From NCBI GenBank assembly GCA_003518245.1, contig DOZA01000370.1, positions 1-12,781 of the forward strand: a stretch of DNA of 12,781 nt. Reading direction: 5' to 3'. Position 1 is the first letter of the stretch; every line of letters starts with the position of its first letter. Position numbers and translations under genes: made by a program. Below the pieces are notes generated by a model. It saw only the letters and a program-made list of their open reading frames with translations, had not been told where the DNA came from and did no database searches. This document shows, piece after piece, positions 1-8,446 of the stretch. This DNA is from Bacteroidales bacterium (GTDB lineage: Bacteria > Bacteroidota > Bacteroidia > Bacteroidales > VadinHA17).

Positions 1-1
1 G

Positions 2-1279
2 GAAGCCACATCTGCAACCCTGCTTGGTGAAAGTGCCGTAACAGACGAAAAGGCGGAAATTGATTTTTCATACGAGGGTGTCATTGCCCATGAGATTGCA
101 CACCAGTGGTGGGGAGACCTTATAACCTGCAGAAGCTGGGAACATACCTGGATGAATGAAAGTTTTGGAACTTATTCAGATCATCTGTATAAAAGATATG
201 CATGGGGTAAAGATGAAGGTGATTATGACCTGCTGAGAAAAAAGAATGGATACCTGCATGAAGCACATAACAGGTATATGAGGCCTATTGTTTTCAACCG
301 CTATGAAAGTCCAGGTCAGAATTTCGACAGTCATACTTATCCTAAGGGGGCCTGTGTGCTTCATATGCTAAGATTTATACTGGGCGATGAAACCTTTTTC
401 AGGACACTGAGTGAATTTCTTCACAGGCATGAATTCCAGTCAGTAAGCACACAGGACTTTATTACCTGCGTTAAGGAAGTAAGCGGAAAGAATATGGACT
501 GGTTCTTTGAACAGTTTCTTTTTCACCCAGGTCATCCCGTTTTTATTATTGAAAAGGAATGGGATGAGCTTACAAAAACACTTACTCTTGAAATAACCCA
601 GGCACAGGATAAATGGGAAAAGGTTCCGATTTATAAAATACCGGTAAATATCGGATTGTATACTGCAAATAAAAAAATTGTAAAGCAGGTATGGATAAAT
701 AAAAAAACAGAGGTTTACAAATTTAATCTTGATTCCAAACCTTTGATGGTACGATTTGATGAAGGCAACAACCTTCTGAAAGAATGGACATTCAAAAAAA
801 CAGAAGAAGAACTTCTCTATCAGTCAAAAAACGATGACATGACTGGCAGGCTCTGGGCACTAAATGAACTAAAAAGCTTTTCTGGCTCAAAAAGAACCAT
901 CGATACATGGAGCGACGTCGCCATAAATGATAGTTTCTGGGCAGTAAGGGAGGCTGCTCTCAGGATCCTTGGCGAATCCGGGAAGAATGACTATAAAAAT
1001 TTATTCTTAAAAGCTACCAACGATAAAAGTTCAAAAGTAAGAACAGCAGCTGTAAATATCCTGGGTAACTTCAGAGAACAATCATTGACAAGCCATTTAA
1101 GGAAAATTTTTGAGACTGATAAAAGCTACCTGGTAATGGCAGAAGCTCTTAAGTCCATTGGTAAATGTGGCGGAAAATCGCAGCTCAGCTTTCTGAAAGA
1201 AGCAAAAAAAGTACAATCACACCGCGATATAGTTAAAAGAGCTGCTGAGCAGGCTATTGAAATGATTAACGGGAAATAG
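2..1279 (+). CDS. M1-family zinc aminopeptidase, 5'-truncated by window edge, with C-terminal HEAT-like repeats
   Basis: The reading frame is already open at base 2 and gives 425 residues before the TAG stop, so the N-terminal domain and true start lie upstream of the window. The visible part begins inside the thermolysin-like catalytic domain. HEIAH at visible residues 30-34 (89-103), followed by WWGD, and Glu53 (158-160) in WMNES form the HExxH-x18-E zinc site of gluzincins. Tyr113 in YPKGACVLHML matches the transition-state-stabilising tyrosine of M1 enzymes. The family removes N-terminal amino acids from peptides. A beta-rich segment follows (about 130-215). From about residue 250 to the end, repeated amphipathic helices (WAVREAALRILGES, SSKVRTAAVNILGNF) resemble HEAT repeats. 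This protein has no obvious link to glycan breakdown and may belong to a separate transcript, although GH32 starts only 29 bp downstream. Location cannot be judged without the N terminus. An internal ATG at 152 lies inside the zinc motif and is not the start. Confidence 0.93.
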   Translation, partial: EATSATLLGESAVTDEKAEIDFSYEGVIAHEIAHQWWGDLITCRSWEHTWMNESFGTYSDHLYKRYAWGKDEGDYDLLRKKNGYLHEAHNRYMRPIVFNRYESPGQNFDSHTYPKGACVLHMLRFILGDETFFRTLSEFLHRHEFQSVSTQDFITCVKEVSGKNMDWFFEQFLFHPGHPVFIIEKEWDELTKTLTLEITQAQDKWEKVPIYKIPVNIGLYTANKKIVKQVWINKKTEVYKFNLDSKPLMVRFDEGNNLLKEWTFKKTEEELLYQSKNDDMTGRLWALNELKSFSGSKRTIDTWSDVAINDSFWAVREAALRILGESGKNDYKNLFLKATNDKSSKVRTAAVNILGNFREQSLTSHLRKIFETDKSYLVMAEALKSIGKCGGKSQLSFLKEAKKVQSHRDIVKRAAEQAIEMINGK

Positions 1280-1308
1280 TTATTTTAAAACAAAATAAAT
1301 CATAAACT

Positions 1309-2967
1309 ATGAAAATAAGAGTTATTACCAGTGTTGTATTAATACTATTTTGCTCTTCAGTGTTTGCCCAGAAGGGAATAATTAGAAAAACTCTGAAAGC
1401 AGATAAACAGTTTTTGCTCTATCCAATAAATAATAACACCTCGAGAAAGAAACTGGAGTTTAATACAAAGAATCTGGCAACTTATCTGGATATTAAGATC
1501 TCTTCTCACCATGATAGTATAGACTACTGGGTATTTATGGATGTCAGCCGATTTGAAGGACAAAAGCTGAAAATAACTGCAGAAGAAAGTGATTATATGA
1601 AGAAAGCTTTTAACCTTATCACTCTTAATGATAGTATAATAACTGAAACACCAGTATATGATGAAGAATTGCGTCAGCAAGTACATTTCTCCAGTCGCCG
1701 AGGCTGGAACAATGACCCCAACGGCCTGGTGTATTTCGATGGTGAGTATCATCTGTTTTACCAGCATAATCCTTACGGATGGCACTGGGGTAACATGCAC
1801 TGGGGTCATGCAGTAAGTACAGATCTAATCCAATGGAAGGAGTTGCCGGATGCACTCTACCCTGATGAACTGGGTACGATGTTTTCCGGATCTGCTGTAA
1901 TAGATAAGAATAATACAACAGGATGGGGAGAGAATGTAATGGTGGCAGTTTATACTGCAGACAGAGGAGAGCCAAGGCATGAAGTACAATGCATTGCCTA
2001 CAGTACAGATAATGGACGAACTTTTACAAAGTATCAGGGTAATCCGGTTATTGACAGTTATAAGAGATGGGAATCCCATTCTACCAGGGACCCTAAAGTA
2101 TTCTGGTATGAACCTGATAACAAGTGGGTTATGGCTCTTTACGAGGTGGAAAGTGTCAGTATATATAATTCAGAAAATCTCAAGGATTGGATCTATAAAA
2201 GTCATGTTTCCGGGTTTCATGAATGCCCTGAACTTTTTGAACTGGCAGTCGATGGCGATGAGAATAATAAGAAATGGGTTTTGTACAGCGCATCCGGAGT
2301 TCACAAGATAGGAACATTTAACGGGGAAGTGTTCACAACAGAAGTTGCAAGGCCAAGCTACATTGGTGGTGGTATGTACGCGGCCCAGACCTATAATAAC
2401 TCACCGGATGGAAGACGAATACAAATTGGCTGGGGAACAATCTCTTCCGAAGGAATGCCATTTAATCAGATGATGACATTCCCTGCGGAAATGAAGCTGA
2501 AAACCGGACCCGAAGGAGTAAGATTACATCATAGGCCAGTTGACGAGATAGAACTTTTACATAAAAAATCATATACCTACGAAAACCTTATTATTAGTCA
2601 GGAAGACATCAATAATATTATAAAACAACCTTCTACCAGGTTATTACACGTAAAATCGAGTTTTGAGCTAAGAGGTAATGATCCTCTTTCCATAATAATT
2701 AACGGTCATAAAATTACCTATAACCCGAGGTCAGGGAATAAGAATGAAACCTTTCTCCCTTATCCGGCCTCCAGGCTGAAACTTGAATTAATAGTGGATA
2801 TTAATTCTATTGAAGTATTTATCAATGACGGACAATTTGTTAAGGTAATAGCTCATAATTCAGCAGCCAATGAACCGGGAATATCATTCGAAGGTAAAGG
2901 ACAATCAATTATACAGAAACTTGAAATACACGAACTGGAATCTATCTGGAATACCAAAAACCAGTAA
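1309..2967 (+). CDS. Secreted GH32 fructan hydrolase (levanase/inulinase/invertase-type)
   Basis: A 552-residue glycoside hydrolase of family 32, which cleaves beta-fructosyl linkages with retention in levan, inulin, sucrose and related fructans. A Sec signal peptide is seen (MKIRVITSVVLILFCSSVFA, cleavage before QKG). Residues about 22-110 form an N-terminal beta-rich module with DYWVFMDVSRFEGQKL. I recognise this as the accessory domain often preceding GH32 in Bacteroidota (recalled as DUF4980). The five-bladed propeller follows with all three catalytic signatures: nucleophile Asp136 in WNNDPNG (1705-1725), transition-state stabiliser Asp261 in RDP (2086-2094), and acid/base Glu305 in EC (2221-2226). 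A C-terminal beta-sandwich (about 430-545) carries the typical IEVFINDG segment. Exo versus endo action and levan versus inulin preference cannot be decided from sequence. No lipobox is seen, so a soluble periplasmic or secreted protein is likely. The ATG follows an A-rich leader, and the stop lies 1 bp before the next gene's start. The residues support an active enzyme. Confidence 0.95.
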   Translation: MKIRVITSVVLILFCSSVFAQKGIIRKTLKADKQFLLYPINNNTSRKKLEFNTKNLATYLDIKISSHHDSIDYWVFMDVSRFEGQKLKITAEESDYMKKAFNLITLNDSIITETPVYDEELRQQVHFSSRRGWNNDPNGLVYFDGEYHLFYQHNPYGWHWGNMHWGHAVSTDLIQWKELPDALYPDELGTMFSGSAVIDKNNTTGWGENVMVAVYTADRGEPRHEVQCIAYSTDNGRTFTKYQGNPVIDSYKRWESHSTRDPKVFWYEPDNKWVMALYEVESVSIYNSENLKDWIYKSHVSGFHECPELFELAVDGDENNKKWVLYSASGVHKIGTFNGEVFTTEVARPSYIGGGMYAAQTYNNSPDGRRIQIGWGTISSEGMPFNQMMTFPAEMKLKTGPEGVRLHHRPVDEIELLHKKSYTYENLIISQEDINNIIKQPSTRLLHVKSSFELRGNDPLSIIINGHKITYNPRSGNKNETFLPYPASRLKLELIVDINSIEVFINDGQFVKVIAHNSAANEPGISFEGKGQSIIQKLEIHELESIWNTKNQ

Positions 2968-2968
2968 A

Positions 2969-3658
2969 ATGAAAAAAACAAATCTTATTATTTTTCTGCT
3001 GTTGGCTATATTACCATTTAAACAACTCCAAGGTCAGAATAGGGAATTTGCAAATCTTAAACGATACCAAAATGCTAACAAGATGCTGCCTGAAAAGGGA
3101 GAAGAGGGTAAAAGAGTTGTTTTTATGGGTAATTCAATAACTGATAGCTGGCCTGAAAGTTTTTTTGAAAATAAACCTTATGTTAATCGTGGAATAAGTG
3201 GGCAAACTACTCCTCAAATGCTGATCAGGTTCAGACCTGATGTACTTGATCTGAAACCCTCAGTTGTGATTATTCTAGCAGGAACAAATGATCTTGCCGG
3301 AAATGCCGGACCGGCAACACTGAAGATGATAACAGACAATATTAAATCAATGTGTCAGCTTGCTGAAGCAAACAACTGTAAGGTAATATTATGCTCTGTC
3401 CTCCCGGCAACTATATACTCTTGGAGAAAAGAGGTTGGGAACCCTTCTGAGAAGATCATTGAGTTAAACAAACAATTAAAAAAATATGCAAAGCAGAACG
3501 GGCATATATACGTGGATTATCATTCATCAATGAGGAATAGTGAGAATGGATTAAAGCAGGAATATGCCAATGATGCTGTTCACCCAAATAAAGAGGGATA
3601 TAAGGTAATGGAAAAACTTGTTAAAGAAGCCATTTCCAAAACCATGAAGGGTAAGTAG
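2969..3658 (+). CDS. Secreted SGNH/GDSL-family hydrolase (probable carbohydrate acyl/acetyl esterase)
   Basis: A 229-residue SGNH-fold esterase, typical in length for a single-domain member. The start at 2969 was chosen because it directly precedes a signal peptide (MKKTNLIIFLLLAILPFKQ, cleavage near LQG|QN). A longer in-frame start at 2870 would add 33 residues overlapping the GH32 gene and bury that peptide. The family blocks are all visible: block I GNSIT with nucleophile Ser56 (3134-3136), block II Gly in RGISGQTT, block III GTND with oxyanion-hole Asn107 (3287-3289), and block V DAVHP with Asp202 and His205. The family hydrolyses ester bonds. In a locus of glycoside hydrolases the natural reading is removal of acetyl or other acyl groups from a polysaccharide or its oligosaccharides, but a substrate cannot be assigned. 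Only 1 bp separates it from the GH32 stop, so translation is probably coupled. A lipase/thioesterase-type activity is a less likely alternative. Confidence 0.92.
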   Translation: MKKTNLIIFLLLAILPFKQLQGQNREFANLKRYQNANKMLPEKGEEGKRVVFMGNSITDSWPESFFENKPYVNRGISGQTTPQMLIRFRPDVLDLKPSVVIILAGTNDLAGNAGPATLKMITDNIKSMCQLAEANNCKVILCSVLPATIYSWRKEVGNPSEKIIELNKQLKKYAKQNGHIYVDYHSSMRNSENGLKQEYANDAVHPNKEGYKVMEKLVKEAISKTMKGK

Positions 3659-3776
3659 TATCAATAACATCCTGTCTGAAGCTGAATCAGCATACGAAGA
3701 TACTGGCCTGGGGCATCTTTCTCCGTTCTTTGTAGAAGTAATATAATTATTCATACACATCTTTAAAAATTACGCT
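3659..3776 (+). other. 118-bp intergenic gap within the enzyme cluster
   Basis: This is the only sizeable gap among the forward-strand enzyme genes. The last 45 bases are very AT-rich, as is usual for a Bacteroidota leader. A TTTG at 3729-3732 sits where a -33 element could be, but no good TAnnTTTG -7 element follows at the right distance; the nearest TA at 3754 matches poorly. I see no GC-rich hairpin plus T-run that would act as a terminator. It may hold a weak internal promoter or simply be a spacer. No small gene with a credible start is seen. Confidence 0.3.
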
Positions 3777-5456
3777 ATGACCTTGAAAAATAAATTATTA
3801 GCTTGTTTGTTCTTCTTTACTCCCTTATTGCTTTTTACACAGTGTGACTCACAAAAAAAGAATAGTGATGAAAGGCCTAACATAATAGTTATCCTGTCTG
3901 ATGATATGGGTTACTCAGACATTGGATGCTACGGTGGTGAGATTAAAACCCCAAACCTGGATAAGCTTTCCGAGAATGGCCTTCGATTTACCCAGTTTTA
4001 TAATACAGCACGCTGCTGTCCCACCAGGGCAAGTTTGCTTACAGGATTATACCAGCACCAGGCAGGTGTGGGCCAGATGATGTCTGACAGGGGACTAAGG
4101 GGTTATGAAGGCAACCTGAGTAATGAATGTATTACCATTGCCGAGGCATTAAAGACTGCAGGTTATTCCACCTATATGGCAGGTAAATGGCATGTAACTC
4201 CATACAGACCTGAAAGACAGGATAAAAGTAACTGGCCCTTGCAAAGGGGATTTGAAAAGTTTTATGGAACCATTCACGGTGCAGGTAGTTTCTATGATCC
4301 GAGCAGCCTTTCAAGAAATAATGAATTCATTTCCCCGTATAATGATCCTGAATACACACCAGAAACATATTACTACACCGATGCTATCTCAGATCACGCA
4401 ACACGCTTTATCCGTGAACATAATGATGACAATCCTTTCTTCTTGTATGTTGCCTACACATGTGCTCACTGGCCAATGCATGCTTTTGAAAAAGACATCA
4501 ATAAATACAGGGGGATATATGATTTAGGTTATAGTGCGATCCGGGAACAACGTGTAAAGAAGATGAAGGGACTCGGTATCCTTCCTGACAAATGGCAGGT
4601 AAGCCCTAAAGATGGTGAACCATGGTCACAGATACAAAACAAGGAATGGGAAGCCCGGTGTATGGAAGTATATGCAGCTATGATAGACAACATGGATCAG
4701 GGCATCGGACGTATTATTGGCGAGCTTGAAAAGAAAGGTGAACTGGATAATACACTTATCCTCTATCTGCAGGATAACGGGGGTTGCCACGAAAGCTATG
4801 GCCGCCGTTCACGGAACCCTGTTGATACTACTTTGACTGCCGAAGATTTGCAAACGAAAATGATACCCGATGTTACCCGTGATAACAAACCTGTACTTAT
4901 GGGACAGGATGTAATGCCAGGAGGTTCTGACTCATTCATATCCTACGGTCTTAACTGGGCTAATGTGTCAAATACACCATTCAGGCTATATAAAACCTAT
5001 GTACATGAGGGAGGGATATCAACCCCGCTAATTGTACACTGGCCAAAAGGTATAAAAGCAAAAAATGAATGGAGACATACACCGGGACACCTGATCGATT
5101 TAATGGCAACATGTGTGGATATTGGGAAGACAGAATACCCCGCCGAATATAATGGCAATAAAATTATTCCACTTGAAGGTAAAAGCCTCGTTCCTGTCTT
5201 TGAAAAAGATGAACTGGAAGAACGAATGCTATTCTTTGAGCACCTTAGAAACAGGGCTGTTAGAGCCGGTGACTGGAAGCTGGTTGCAAGAAGTCTGGAT
5301 GGTCCCTGGGAATTATACAATATGAAAGAAGACCGGACTGAGATGAATAATCTGATAGACCAATATCCTGAAAAGGCTAAGGAATTAATCAATGCCTGGG
5401 AAGAATGGGCTGTAAGAGCATATGTTAAACCATTTCCTGAATCAAGAAAGAAATGA
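3777..5456 (+). CDS. Exported S1-family (arylsulfatase-like) sulfatase, Cys-type
   Basis: A 559-residue formylglycine-dependent sulfatase that hydrolyses sulfate esters. The sulfatase signature is CCPTRASLLTG: Cys80 (4014-4016) in C-x-P-x-R is the residue oxidised to formylglycine, followed by an unusual second Cys81. Metal and sulfate ligands are visible: Asp42-Asp43 in SDDMGYSD, Lys137 and His139 in GKWH, and Asp333-Asn334 in LQDNGG. The segments SYGLNWANVSNTPFRLYK and HEGGISTPLIVHWP resemble the AtsA-like group (SulfAtlas S1_4 from memory). Residues about 470-555 form the usual C-terminal subdomain (AGDWKLV, WELYN). The N terminus is a hydrophobic export signal ending LLLFTQC; Cys23 could be lipidated, but Gln at -1 is atypical for a lipobox, so anchoring is uncertain. 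It requires a formylglycine-generating enzyme or anSME maturase, not present here. The stop overlaps the next start in ATGA, so it is probably translationally coupled to the GH36-like protein. The sulfated substrate is unknown. Confidence 0.94.
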   Translation: MTLKNKLLACLFFFTPLLLFTQCDSQKKNSDERPNIIVILSDDMGYSDIGCYGGEIKTPNLDKLSENGLRFTQFYNTARCCPTRASLLTGLYQHQAGVGQMMSDRGLRGYEGNLSNECITIAEALKTAGYSTYMAGKWHVTPYRPERQDKSNWPLQRGFEKFYGTIHGAGSFYDPSSLSRNNEFISPYNDPEYTPETYYYTDAISDHATRFIREHNDDNPFFLYVAYTCAHWPMHAFEKDINKYRGIYDLGYSAIREQRVKKMKGLGILPDKWQVSPKDGEPWSQIQNKEWEARCMEVYAAMIDNMDQGIGRIIGELEKKGELDNTLILYLQDNGGCHESYGRRSRNPVDTTLTAEDLQTKMIPDVTRDNKPVLMGQDVMPGGSDSFISYGLNWANVSNTPFRLYKTYVHEGGISTPLIVHWPKGIKAKNEWRHTPGHLIDLMATCVDIGKTEYPAEYNGNKIIPLEGKSLVPVFEKDELEERMLFFEHLRNRAVRAGDWKLVARSLDGPWELYNMKEDRTEMNNLIDQYPEKAKELINAWEEWAVRAYVKPFPESRKK

Positions 5457-8386
5457 ATAAAATTATACGATTAGTATTAGCACTGGCATTTCTCCTGGTA
5501 GCTAATACTGATTCAATTAAAAGCCAGGCTGATAAATATAATACGGCAATCTCTGATCACAGGCTGACACTTTTTTATAGTGAAGCAACAAGATCATACG
5601 AACTATATGATGCCAGTGAGGGGCTGATATTATCAGCCGGGATTGTCAGATATTGTAAGAATAATGAATCCATCTCAACTAATGACCAGGATATCAATCA
5701 TATAATTAGAGAAAACGATGACAATAAACTTATCATTGATTTCGATAAAAGTTTTACTGTAGAAGCAGAATTGCAGGGAGATTCCATTCTGATATTTAAA
5801 ACCGGAGGAAATTTTTCAGGTGCTATTTGTCTGTCGGCCAGAGCACCGCTTTCTGACCGTACAATGGCAGCAGTCCTTATGAATGAGAAAGCTAATGATA
5901 ATAACATTCTTGTACAGACTCTTGGAAAAAATGATCTACCGGGCCAGAAATCAATTTTTGACCCATACAAGGATCTGGCAATACAACTTGAATCAGATGG
6001 CACAGCAGAATGGGATTTCTTTTATCAATGGCAGTTGAAGGCAATTGCTCAAACCGGTCAGACATTATGCCGGATAAAACTTATCAGAAACTACTATAGA
6101 GACAGACTTGGAATAACATATTATGCCCCTGTCAAAAAACGAAGCTATTTCCAGAAGGCTCCTGCACTGGCTATGACCTGGGTTGGTATAGAGGGTAAAT
6201 TTAACAGACCGGATTTCTCCCAGCGTAAAGAATGGCTTTATCCGAATATCGACTGGGTAGCTGAACACCTGCTTCCATATGCCGGTGAAATAATATTCCA
6301 GCTTGATGATAACTACCCTATCGATGATCCTCAGTATATGAGGGATATTTCAGATTATATTCGCAGCAAAGGATTGATCCCCGGGATATGGCTGGCACCA
6401 TTTGGTGTTGCTCCGTATAAGGAGACTGAGTCACATCCGGAATGGTTTATCCATAACCCTGACGGGTCACTTATTACTACTTTTTCGGGTTTAAGTTACG
6501 ACGATTATAAACACTATAATTCAGCCGTGCTGAATGTAAATAACAGGGAAGCTGTTGATAAATGGTTTGCAGGCTTCCTGAGAGAGGTCAGTGAAGACTG
6601 GAATTATGATTACTTCAAAATTGACGGAATACCCGCAATACTTAATGTCTATAAAAAATCTGTCGATGGGGGTGGTGTGGATGGAGTGAGAAGGGGGCTG
6701 CATATTATTCGCTCCGTTCTGGGTCCGGACAAATATATAAATACGTGCTGGGGTTTACCCCTTGAAGGAATAGATATTGTAAACGGCTCACGTGTGGGAG
6801 GTGATACCGAGCAACTGGATCAGGTGATAAGCAGGGTTGCTGTACCACAGAACTACCTGAACAATGTTGCATGGTATAGCGATCCTGATGGTGCAGCTAA
6901 CATGTATGCATCAACTGTTCAACGTGCCCGCCTGAATTTCCTTGGAAGGGCCCTTCTCGGGCAACCCTATGTTACCGATGATAACTGGACGAAAGTACCG
7001 GACAGAATCCTGGAGGTCTGGAAAAAAACTCTCCCTACGATTGAAAGTTTACCCGTAAATCTTTACCGGATCAGGGATGGGGAAAAATATAATCACCTCA
7101 ATTTGAAAATTACAAAACCATGGGGAAGATGGGATGTAGTTGCACTTACTAACTATGAGAAATCAGACAGGCAGGTATCACTTGAGCTTGGGAAACTGGC
7201 CCTGGATGCTGAGAAAGTGTATGTGTTTGATTTCTGGAACAGTAAGTATCTGGGAGAATTCAGCAGCAATGAAAGTATTCTAAGGAATATGAAAGCCATC
7301 GATGCTCATTGCTTTAGTGTAGTCACTGCACAAAATGACAGGCCGGTTTTAATTTCGACAAGCAGACACTTTACACAGGGAGGAGTTGATATTGAAAAAA
7401 TGAGTTACTTAAAGGAAGGATCGAAATGGCTGATAAAGGGAGAATCAGCTACACTGGTAGCAAAAGACCCTTATGAACTGGTATTCAAGACAAACGCTTA
7501 TGCACTTGAAGAAGCATCCGCATCAGACGGAACTGTTACAATAACCAAAAGGAAGGGTATTGCCTCAGTAAGAATAGTGCCTGATCATACTGAAACAGAC
7601 TGGGAATTGTCGTTTAAACCGGATGAAAATCCCTATGTCAGTTTCGGATCAGAACTGGTTCATATCATACCCGGTGAAACAACAAAAGTACCGGTAGAAA
7701 CTAATGATGTTTCTGCCAGGTGGAGGGTAAGTTCCGATAACAGGGATATAAAGATCAAGGAAGATAATAAAGGATCATATATTACATTTACGTTAGACCC
7801 GGATATCATTGAACCGGAAACAAGCTGGTCAGCATATTTAACTCTGGAGAGTGAAAATGCAGGTATACACATCGACAGTCTGCTTCTTGAAGCACAAGGA
7901 CCTGACAGGAATAATATTGCTCTTCAGTCCACTGCATCTGCATCAAGTATATACTTCTGGGGCGATCAAAACGGATACGGACGACCTGCAGGAGCAAACG
8001 ACGGACTCGGCTTTAAGGCATGGGAGGCAGCTGAAGGTGAGAAAGACGGATGGATAGACTTAATGTGGAAGGAACCTGTCACCTTTCAGAGGATAGTGAT
8101 CGATGAATGGCTCGAAAGCGGAGGTAATATACAATCATGGTCACTCGAGGCCGGACATAAGAAATATGAGTATACTCCCAGGAGACAGACCCAGTCGATA
8201 GTCACATATGATCCCGGTAAAGAGTACATGGAAGAAATAGCAAGCGGGAATTTAATCGGAAGAGGATATGTTATTGAACTGGATAAGCCTGTAACAGCTA
8301 ATACACTCAGCTTAATCATAAATAAGGCAAGCGACAGACCAGGGGTATGGGAGATTGAAGTTAATCCGCCGAAAAATGAAAAATAA
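5453..8386 (+). CDS. Secreted GH36-type (clan GH-D) alpha-galactosidase-like enzyme with C-terminal Ig-like and discoidin-like domains
   Basis: A 977-residue exported protein (signal peptide about 1-26, MNKIIRLVLALAFLLVANTD). Residues about 30-235 look like the N-terminal beta-sandwich of GH36. The TIM barrel (about 238-545) shows landmarks I recognise from Thermotoga maritima GalA: FQLDDNYPIDD (Asp285-286), IPGIWLAPF, YFKIDG with predicted nucleophile Asp391 (6623-6625), and GSRVGGDT with predicted acid/base Asp451 (6803-6805). Trp243 replaces the usual WCSW motif region. A beta-sandwich follows to about 720 (SRHFTQGG at about 637), then an Ig/BACON-like segment (about 735-815) and a F5/8-type, CBM32-like domain (about 821-975). 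The last may bind glycan. It probably removes terminal alpha-galactosyl or similar residues such as beta-L-arabinopyranosyl; the exact sugar is inference and the family could be a divergent GH36 or GH27. It is much longer than typical bacterial GH36 (about 550-750). ATG overlaps the sulfatase stop by 4 bp. Confidence 0.87.
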   Translation: MNKIIRLVLALAFLLVANTDSIKSQADKYNTAISDHRLTLFYSEATRSYELYDASEGLILSAGIVRYCKNNESISTNDQDINHIIRENDDNKLIIDFDKSFTVEAELQGDSILIFKTGGNFSGAICLSARAPLSDRTMAAVLMNEKANDNNILVQTLGKNDLPGQKSIFDPYKDLAIQLESDGTAEWDFFYQWQLKAIAQTGQTLCRIKLIRNYYRDRLGITYYAPVKKRSYFQKAPALAMTWVGIEGKFNRPDFSQRKEWLYPNIDWVAEHLLPYAGEIIFQLDDNYPIDDPQYMRDISDYIRSKGLIPGIWLAPFGVAPYKETESHPEWFIHNPDGSLITTFSGLSYDDYKHYNSAVLNVNNREAVDKWFAGFLREVSEDWNYDYFKIDGIPAILNVYKKSVDGGGVDGVRRGLHIIRSVLGPDKYINTCWGLPLEGIDIVNGSRVGGDTEQLDQVISRVAVPQNYLNNVAWYSDPDGAANMYASTVQRARLNFLGRALLGQPYVTDDNWTKVPDRILEVWKKTLPTIESLPVNLYRIRDGEKYNHLNLKITKPWGRWDVVALTNYEKSDRQVSLELGKLALDAEKVYVFDFWNSKYLGEFSSNESILRNMKAIDAHCFSVVTAQNDRPVLISTSRHFTQGGVDIEKMSYLKEGSKWLIKGESATLVAKDPYELVFKTNAYALEEASASDGTVTITKRKGIASVRIVPDHTETDWELSFKPDENPYVSFGSELVHIIPGETTKVPVETNDVSARWRVSSDNRDIKIKEDNKGSYITFTLDPDIIEPETSWSAYLTLESENAGIHIDSLLLEAQGPDRNNIALQSTASASSIYFWGDQNGYGRPAGANDGLGFKAWEAAEGEKDGWIDLMWKEPVTFQRIVIDEWLESGGNIQSWSLEAGHKKYEYTPRRQTQSIVTYDPGKEYMEEIASGNLIGRGYVIELDKPVTANTLSLIINKASDRPGVWEIEVNPPKNEK

Positions 8387-8446
8387 AATGAGCTTGTAAG
8401 CTATTTAGACTCTTCTATCGGTAGAACGAATATCAATTATTCAAGA

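Noticed and set aside
1357-1975. Reverse-strand open frames of 116-150 codons across the GH32 gene
   Set aside because: They lie opposite a gene with all family motifs, have no recognisable domains, and are antisense shadows.
2870-2968. Upstream in-frame start adding 33 residues to the SGNH esterase
   Set aside because: It would overlap the GH32 gene by nearly 100 bp and place the signal peptide internally; the start at 2969 is much better.
3660-3749. Open frame of about 29 codons in the SGNH-sulfatase gap, ending in TAA
   Set aside because: No start codon in a sensible place and no recognisable motif; a run of this length without stops is expected by chance.
8391-8402. AGCTT-GT-AAGCT inverted repeat just after the GH36-like stop codon
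   Set aside because: A 2-base loop and a 5-bp arm cannot form a stable RNA hairpin; probably chance, though a protein-binding palindrome cannot be excluded.
8413-8426. Small inverted repeat TTCTA-TCGG-TAGAA in the gap before the GH115 gene
   Set aside because: Only 5 AT-rich base pairs with no following T-run; too weak to call a terminator or regulatory hairpin.
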